A stretch of 24,775 nt of DNA from a virus. Shown here piece after piece: positions 20,133 to 24,775 of this stretch (positions are counted from its first letter, which is position 1; each line of letters opens with the position of its first letter). A program made the translations under genes and the position numbers. A model generated the notes under the pieces. That model made no database searches and had not been told where the DNA came from. It saw only the letters and a program-made list of their open reading frames with translations. The stretch spans positions 1 to 24,775 of the IMG/VR virus record IMGVR_UViG_3300025137_000272; one strand, given 5' to 3'.

Positions 20133-21949
20133 TATCTTCGCCCCCCTGGCACCATATCCAGGCGCATATTGCCAACCCTAAAATCAGCCAAGCGCGCGCC
20201 CTCAACGCGCATGCGCAGCTGCCGGCCGGTAAATCGCACCGGCGTAGGATTAGACGTTGTAAATGGGCCGTGGCTCGTTTCTGCGTCATTGGGATAAAAA
20301 CGCGTCTTAAAAGTCAGATTTACATCGCCCTGGGTTAGCTCGTCTGGAATGACCTTCGTCACCTTTGCGACTTGCTCCCCAGCGCCAATGCTGATTGGAC
20401 CACTTTCAGCAAAAATAGATGAGCTATCTACGTTTAAACCAACCTCATGCTCAAAAATACTGACAGGCCCACCAACAGCAATTGTGTTGCCCATAGCATT
20501 GCCATGCGCAGTGCAATAATATTTCAAGCTATCTGGCGCATCAGCTGCAACAACGATAGTTACTTTTGCTCCAGCTTGCCCAGCTGTTCCTGTTGTGGTT
20601 ACACCAGTTGTATAAGATGCATCTGCGCTTGTCCTAAACGCAAAGGGGTGCCCAGAATTTGATGCGTCCGAAAGATCGAATACATATGTATTCCCCCGCG
20701 CAAAGCTTAAAGTCGGAGCAGATCCAGAAATATTCTGTATTGCGTATTTATTTCCACCATCGCTCACAACCGTAACATTATAATTTACAGTTTGTGCATA
20801 TTCTCCAGAGAGAAATGGATAACGAAAAACGCCGCGCTGAACGCCGCTGGTCCTCGATAGATTTCCTATCAGCCAATGGCCTTCTTTGTAATCCAACGCG
20901 ACATAACGATCGATTTCGTTTGCACCGCCAGAGCAATAAAACCACCAAACTTCGCCATATTGGCCGTTTGCAAAAGACCAAATTTTTGATTGTTGAGAGG
21001 TGTTGATATCACCAAAAACATAATCGTGAACATCGCAGGGGATCTCTTGGACGCGGTTTCCGTCAAAGCGGAAGAAACCTTTCTGGGCCATCCAGAATAC
21101 ACCCTCATCGACATCGCTCGCAGCCTTGCGTGAAATAGCGCCGCACGATGTTCCAACGCGCTGAAAGCCATAAACATAGGGTGGACCCAGGTAGCGCGCC
21201 GTATGGGCCGATGTGTCGGTTAAGATAAGCGTCTGGCCGCGCGTTCTTATGCCCTGCATGATTTGGCCGGCATCAGCTAATTCAATATCACCGGCTTCAT
21301 TGGTTGCTGCCGCTGTCCAGACTGTATTTGCCTCACGATCGCACCAGCTGATTTTTCTTGGGTTTCCCCCAGATCCAAGGGCAAAAATAAATCGTTCTTC
21401 TGTAACTAACAGACCCAGATTATTAATCGGAGCGTTGGATATTGGCGCCGCGTCTGCACTCGATCCCAACTGCCACTCCAGCAAGCGGCCATCTTCTTTA
21501 TTACAAGCCACCAAAAATTGACCAAAATTATCGAGCGACCATTGAGTGGCTTCTTGAGGCACTGCATTAGCATTTTGTTGAATTGGAGTGCCATAATAGC
21601 CACTTCCATAAAAACCAAAACCGTAGCCAGTTTCAACAAGCGCGCTTTCTCGACCGGTCACTAAATCAGAAGGCGTAATGTCAAATAATGTTCCGTTGCC
21701 CGTCATCGCAATTAGCTCATTATATGAGCCAGCGGCAACGTATGCAGTTTGATTGTTGGCTTCCCAAGCGTGCATTCCGCGCACGGGATTAGTACAGAAC
21801 GATGCCTTGCGTTCTTGCCAGCCGCCGATCGGGCGTAAGCTGTTATCGCGCCACCTAACCAAGCTGCCATCGCGCCAGCGCCCAGACTGCTCTAGGTCAG
21901 TGCCGTTGCGGTAAAATCCGGCGGGTATATCAAGGGGAATTAGTGTCAT
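20132..21949 (-). CDS. Tail hub / packaged-DNA stabilization protein (P22 gp10-like) with cupredoxin-like insert
   Basis: 605 residues. The N-terminus MTLIPLDIPAGFYRNGTDLE followed by GRWRDGSLVRWRDNSLRPIG is the entry of a beta-propeller-type virion protein found in many podophages and similar to the P22 gp10 'stabilization' family. Repeating blades run to about 385 (for example SLDNFGQFLVACNKEDGRLL, WSFANGQYGEVWWFYCSGGA). At about 388-495 a separate domain is inserted: TYVFDLSDASNSGHPFAFRT, then KYYCTAHGNAMG. H434, C479, H482 and M486 match the ligands of a type 1 copper (plastocyanin) site. The propeller part resumes with IFEHEVGLN (498-506) and ends in a jelly-roll-like region. It would close the portal end after packaging. 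The family call is by memory; the insert is clear. Confidence 0.8.
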   Translation of the reverse strand: MTLIPLDIPAGFYRNGTDLEQSGRWRDGSLVRWRDNSLRPIGGWQERKASFCTNPVRGMHAWEANNQTAYVAAGSYNELIAMTGNGTLFDITPSDLVTGRESALVETGYGFGFYGSGYYGTPIQQNANAVPQEATQWSLDNFGQFLVACNKEDGRLLEWQLGSSADAAPISNAPINNLGLLVTEERFIFALGSGGNPRKISWCDREANTVWTAAATNEAGDIELADAGQIMQGIRTRGQTLILTDTSAHTARYLGPPYVYGFQRVGTSCGAISRKAASDVDEGVFWMAQKGFFRFDGNRVQEIPCDVHDYVFGDINTSQQSKIWSFANGQYGEVWWFYCSGGANEIDRYVALDYKEGHWLIGNLSRTSGVQRGVFRYPFLSGEYAQTVNYNVTVVSDGGNKYAIQNISGSAPTLSFARGNTYVFDLSDASNSGHPFAFRTSADASYTTGVTTTGTAGQAGAKVTIVVAADAPDSLKYYCTAHGNAMGNTIAVGGPVSIFEHEVGLNVDSSSIFAESGPISIGAGEQVAKVTKVIPDELTQGDVNLTFKTRFYPNDAETSHGPFTTSNPTPVRFTGRQLRMRVEGARLADFRVGNMRLDMVPGGRR

Positions 21950-21959
21950 ACTGCCTCCC

Positions 21960-22928
21960 TTAACGTACTACCGTAATCATAACAGTATGGGGGTTGGCAT
22001 AGTTGTTTCCAGATGGATCTGTAACTGTGAACGAAAAAGCAGAGGCAGATCGTGAATACACATCTATACAGGTTCCATCATTTGCTGACGCAGATGTAGT
22101 TACCCCCGCTGCAAATGTAATTGCGTAATTTGCGTCAGGCATCGCTGTGGTGAACGTAGCTGTAAAATTACCTGTTCCAGTTTTGTAAACGGTAGCAATA
22201 TTTCCAGAGCCATTTAATGTAGCATTTGCACTACTAGATCCATTACTAACAAAATTTACCCAAGCGCGAACGCCATAGATAGGAGCGGAGCCTGACACAT
22301 TAAGCTGGCTGTCAATCGCGCCCTTTAATTTAACTGGAGAAATAAGACTTTCTGTTGTGCCTGTTCCAGTTGTCCATGTGGAAGTTGACTGCTCTCCTAA
22401 ATGACCAACAACAGTATTTGTATCGGGAACTTTAGCTTTTGAAGTACCCCCATATTTTAAAAACAACTCATTACTGTCAACTTCAGCTGTCCAGTTCTGA
22501 GTTCCCCCAGAAACCGTAACCCCTGGAGTGGTAACGGTGCCAGTAAAGGTCGGTGAGGCAAGAGGCGCATAAACGCTACTTAATCCGCTGAACTGCGTCT
22601 GAATGTTACTCGTTACGCCATCAACATAATTAAGCTCGGCGGTCGAGGTCGTGCAGCCAGTAAGTTTGTTTAACTCGGCGGCTGACGCCGTGAGAGCGCC
22701 CAGGACGTTTAATTGGGCAGTCGTAACACTGGCTCCATCGAGCTTGTTAAGCTCGGCGGCTGACGCGGTGACAGCCGTGCCATTTATTTTCAGCGCGCTT
22801 AGATTTGGTTCGACCGTGCCTGTCGTACCGTTGACCGCATCAACGATGGTGTCGAGCGCAGTATTGGTTAGAGAGCCCCAAGAATTTTCGTTGCCGCCGA
22901 CAGTCGCTTTTGTGATGCTAATTGCCAT
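21960..22928 (-). CDS. Tail fibre-like protein with ELNxL repeats
   Basis: 322 residues. The N-terminus (MAISITKATVGGNENSWGSL) is a typical attachment region, followed by TASAAELNKLDGASVTTAQL and three further ELN(K/Y)(L/V) or QLNVL units (about 53-105). These repeats are common in tail fibres of cyanophages and other marine phages. SVYAPLASPTFTGTVTTPGV (118-137) is a further phage-fibre hallmark (ASPTFTGT). The C-terminal 120 residues form a beta-rich knob: NFTATFTTAMPDANYAITFA, ending NPHTVMITVVR. The DNA copies of the ELNKL unit are nearly identical. GAGG eight bases before the ATG is a clear ribosome binding site. It likely carries host contact or adapts another fibre. Confidence 0.85.
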   Translation of the reverse strand: MAISITKATVGGNENSWGSLTNTALDTIVDAVNGTTGTVEPNLSALKINGTAVTASAAELNKLDGASVTTAQLNVLGALTASAAELNKLTGCTTSTAELNYVDGVTSNIQTQFSGLSSVYAPLASPTFTGTVTTPGVTVSGGTQNWTAEVDSNELFLKYGGTSKAKVPDTNTVVGHLGEQSTSTWTTGTGTTESLISPVKLKGAIDSQLNVSGSAPIYGVRAWVNFVSNGSSSANATLNGSGNIATVYKTGTGNFTATFTTAMPDANYAITFAAGVTTSASANDGTCIDVYSRSASAFSFTVTDPSGNNYANPHTVMITVVR

Positions 22929-22989
22929 GTGATTGCCTCATATTTTTCGTCATAATATAGAATATTTTTAGTTTTTCTCTGCTTGGCGG

Positions 22990-23448
22990 TTATCGATTGT
23001 AAAGCGCATCAGCGCCCCAAATCATAAACGCAAGGCCGGCGATAAAGATTAAAACACCAGCTGTTAAGCTGAGCCCCCAAAACATCTGATCGCGTTGCCT
23101 TGCTTGCTCTTCAAGCGCCTCTTTGTGCCGCTTTCGCGCAGCTGCCATTTCGTGTTGAACGACATTCCAAATGCCGTAGATAGAGCAAATCTCGCGCAGC
23201 TGGTTCATCGTTTCTGAATGTGCTAATTTCGCCTGTGCAATCGCAAAACCTTCTTCCTCACTCGATGTAAGGCGCCCTAGCGGCCCCTTGTGTTTGCCGC
23301 GCTCTGCCAGGTTTATTTCTGTTTCCAGCTTCGCCAGCTTGCCGAAATGCGGTAGCAAGCTGGCAATATCTTTTCCGGCCCCAATAGCCGTCGAAAGGCT
23401 GGAGCCGATTTGAGTAACCGTGGCAGCAAGCGCCATAATCTCAATCAT
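22990..23448 (-). CDS. Membrane-anchored phage protein of unknown function
   Basis: 152 residues. The N-terminal 30 are hydrophobic/small (ALAATVTQIGSSLSTAIGAG), the middle (35-115) is charged and helical (LGRLTSSEEEGFAIAQAKLA, RKRHKEALEEQARQRDQMFW), and one clear transmembrane helix follows (WGLSLTAGVLIFIAGLAFMI, 124-143). This layout, ending in a short ADALYNR tail, is one I recall from marine podophages, located between structural genes and unassigned. It could act in lysis or at the membrane during DNA entry. Met1 and Met5 are both possible starts; GAG before Met5 slightly favours the latter. Confidence 0.75.
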   Translation of the reverse strand: MIEIMALAATVTQIGSSLSTAIGAGKDIASLLPHFGKLAKLETEINLAERGKHKGPLGRLTSSEEEGFAIAQAKLAHSETMNQLREICSIYGIWNVVQHEMAAARKRHKEALEEQARQRDQMFWGLSLTAGVLIFIAGLAFMIWGADALYNR

Positions 23449-23510
23449 CTTTTAAAACTTTTTAAGGATTATTTAGCGGCGATCTAGATCACCTCTCTGG
23501 CAGTGCCAGG
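23449..23510. promoter_or_regulatory. Short intergenic region with palindromes
   Basis: The 62-base gap between the repeat protein and the membrane protein contains a perfect palindrome GATCTAGATC inside a near-perfect 16-base one, and CTGGCACTGCCAG next to the stop codon. On the minus strand these follow the repeat-protein stop, so a terminator or processing element is possible; no T-run is present. Weak evidence. Confidence 0.35.
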
Positions 23511-24775
23511 CTAAGCAGCTTCAGTCCAAGTTTCAGAGGATTTTAGCTGCTCGGTCCAAACTTCGTCTGTGACAGAAACATCACTCCAAGTTTCTGAAAT
23601 CGGGGGTGCAGATATCCATCCTCTAATTTTCACATCACTGGCTAGAACTTTAAAAATACCAGCTTCTAACACTATACCTTTTGCATTTAATAGTATGACC
23701 GAAGATCCAGTAATTTGGAAAGATCCATGATCCGCAGAAATAAATTTACCGCCTTCAAACTGAACAGTAAATCCAGTAGAAACAAAAGAACCCGCGCCAA
23801 AGCTTTCAGTAATAGATTTTTTAAGAGATACGTTTTGGCCGTTTGACGCAAACGAACCAACGTCAGCAATAAGCTTTGCGCCCGCATCAAATATAACATC
23901 TTGCCCTGACAAGGTAAACGAACCAGTGCCAGCCAATAGTTTTACGGCTTTGCTTAAACCAACAGTTTGCCCCGACAGGCTAAACGCGCCTGTCTCAAAA
24001 ATCTCTCCAATAAATGCGCCAGCATCTTGACCCGTTAAAGTAAACGCTCCGACATCAGCAGTCATTCTTATTGTGCGATTTATCGTAACAGCTTGACCAG
24101 TTAATCCAAACGATCCCGCGCCAGCCTCAAGTAATCTAGCGACATTAATACTTACATCTTGGCCGTTTGTTGTAAACGTACCAGCACCAGCAGCAATCAA
24201 AGCGCCAGCAGCCAAGCTTACATTCTGACCAGTGAGTGTAAACGATCCTGTGCCGCCACTTACATTAAGCTGTTTATTAAAATCTACCGCTTGCCCAGAT
24301 AAACTAAACGATCCTGTGCTTGCTAAAAGCCTAACACCGCTCTCAACGATTGCGTCTTGGCCTGCTAAAGAAAAAGACCCTACATTCAAATCAACAGATA
24401 GTGACTTGGTTATCTGTGCAGTTTGCCAAGAAACCGCAAAGCTTCCGACTTCCGCAATAAGTTTGTTGCCAAAGTTTGGATCAAGCACAGCCGCCTGTCC
24501 AGACAAGGCAAAGCTGCCAGCATCTGCTGAGATACGGACAGCCTTATTTAAATTAATGCCTTGACCAGTGAGCGCGAAGCCACCTGTGCCAAATGCCTTA
24601 CTAATTCCAAAGTCTACCGTGCTACCAGTAAGGGCAAACGATCCAGTTGCCGCTGCCAACAAGTAAGCATTTTCAAAGTTGGCAGTCTGGCCTGTCAGTA
24701 CAAAACTGCCTGTGCCGCCAGAAACTTTTACTGCTTTATTTAAATCAACTGTTTGACCTGTGGCTGCAAAACTGC
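23511..24775 (-). CDS. Repeat-rich surface/tail protein, 5' end outside the window
   Basis: The frame is open to the right edge (no Met at 24662; that position is a TTG, not a real start). At least 420 residues are visible. They consist of about 17 tandem units of about 22 residues with the core G(S/A)F(x)L(T/S)GQ(D/A/T)V, for example GSFTLTGQNVSLAAGALIAA and GSFALTGQGINLNKAVRISA-like forms. The last 25 residues carry a Trp repeat (SETWSDVSV, DEVWTEQLK, SETWTEAA). Short Gly/Ser/Phe repeats with regular spacing suggest a beta-solenoid or long fibre. It is followed by the membrane protein gene and then the ELNxL tail protein, so a fibre or receptor-binding role is likely. Confidence 0.8.
   Translation of the reverse strand, partial: SFAATGQTVDLNKAVKVSGGTGSFVLTGQTANFENAYLLAAATGSFALTGSTVDFGISKAFGTGGFALTGQGINLNKAVRISADAGSFALSGQAAVLDPNFGNKLIAEVGSFAVSWQTAQITKSLSVDLNVGSFSLAGQDAIVESGVRLLASTGSFSLSGQAVDFNKQLNVSGGTGSFTLTGQNVSLAAGALIAAGAGTFTTNGQDVSINVARLLEAGAGSFGLTGQAVTINRTIRMTADVGAFTLTGQDAGAFIGEIFETGAFSLSGQTVGLSKAVKLLAGTGSFTLSGQDVIFDAGAKLIADVGSFASNGQNVSLKKSITESFGAGSFVSTGFTVQFEGGKFISADHGSFQITGSSVILLNAKGIVLEAGIFKVLASDVKIRGWISAPPISETWSDVSVTDEVWTEQLKSSETWTEAA
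23655..24775 (-). repeat. Tandem ~66-base coding repeats (17 or so units, diverged)
   Basis: At the DNA level the units are about 66 bases long (60-72), aligned with the protein repeat GSF-x-L-T-GQ. They are clearly diverged from one another, so the array is old rather than freshly duplicated. The best-conserved codons are those for Gly-Ser-Phe and Gly-Gln. Recombination between units could change the length of the protein. Confidence 0.8.

Noticed and set aside
24660-24662. Start of the repeat protein at this position
   Set aside because: The codon is TTG and the repeat pattern continues in frame up to the right edge without a stop, so the real start is outside the window.
23655-24775. CRISPR array from regular spacing of repeats
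   Set aside because: The units are coding, about 66 bases and diverged, with no identical repeats separated by unique spacers.

Overview
The window looks like part of a tailed, probably podovirus-type, temperate phage or prophage. It has a terminase pair, a P22 gp10-like tail/stabilization protein, three low-complexity internal virion (ejection) candidates, a primase-helicase with recombination-type nucleases, a tyrosine integrase and an S24-like repressor. No rRNA, tRNA, metabolic or housekeeping gene was seen. The tiny Lys-rich proteins next to the terminase, the ELNxL-repeat tail protein and the cupredoxin-like insert in a tail protein recall marine phages, so a marine, perhaps alphaproteobacterial, host is my inference. 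Portal, scaffold, major capsid and most lysis genes are not in view.

Layout from left to right. (1) 1-5006, minus strand: a packaging cluster read right to left as terS, a 72-residue protein, terL, three very small Lys/Arg-rich or Cys-containing genes, a DUF6321-like gene, a Gly-rich protein, a large zincin-like polyvalent protein, and the start of a probable membrane protein cut by the window edge. Most of these genes overlap by 1-14 bases. (2) 5007-5296: a non-coding gap with a G/C palindrome and paired TTGAAAC motifs. (3) 5297-11072, minus strand: the replication/recombination operon, read as a 28-residue membrane peptide, a 58-residue protein, a PD-(D/E)XK exonuclease, a ParB-like protein, a Pro-rich protein, primase-helicase, a small helix-turn-helix protein and two unknowns. 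It is interrupted by three back-to-back hairpins and by a dense TAGAAA/TTTCTA repeat cluster that is a good origin or operator candidate. (4) 11073-11218: a divergent control region. (5) 11219-13480, plus strand: nine short early genes starting with a YdaS/Cro-like regulator and including a Holliday-junction-resolvase-like nuclease and a DUF6378-like protein. (6) 13519-15390: the lysogeny module, with integrase (minus) and repressor (plus) divergent around a control region carrying repeated GTTTCAA/TTGAAAC operators. (7) 15387-24775, minus strand: late virion genes read from the right edge inward, namely a repeat protein open at the edge, a membrane protein, a tail fibre-like protein, the gp10-like protein, two small proteins and three ejection-protein candidates.

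Working model: the YdaS/Cro-like protein controls the divergent early promoters. The S24-like repressor acts at TTGAAAC operators next to its own gene and possibly also upstream of terS. The minus-strand operon copies and recombines DNA, and the terminase packages it. Several starts were moved inward from the longest possible reading frame because of clear ribosome binding sites or start/stop overlaps. Six small genes between 2738 and 13480 were found by hand from start/stop overlaps. All functional calls rest on motif reading and family memory; no database search was done.
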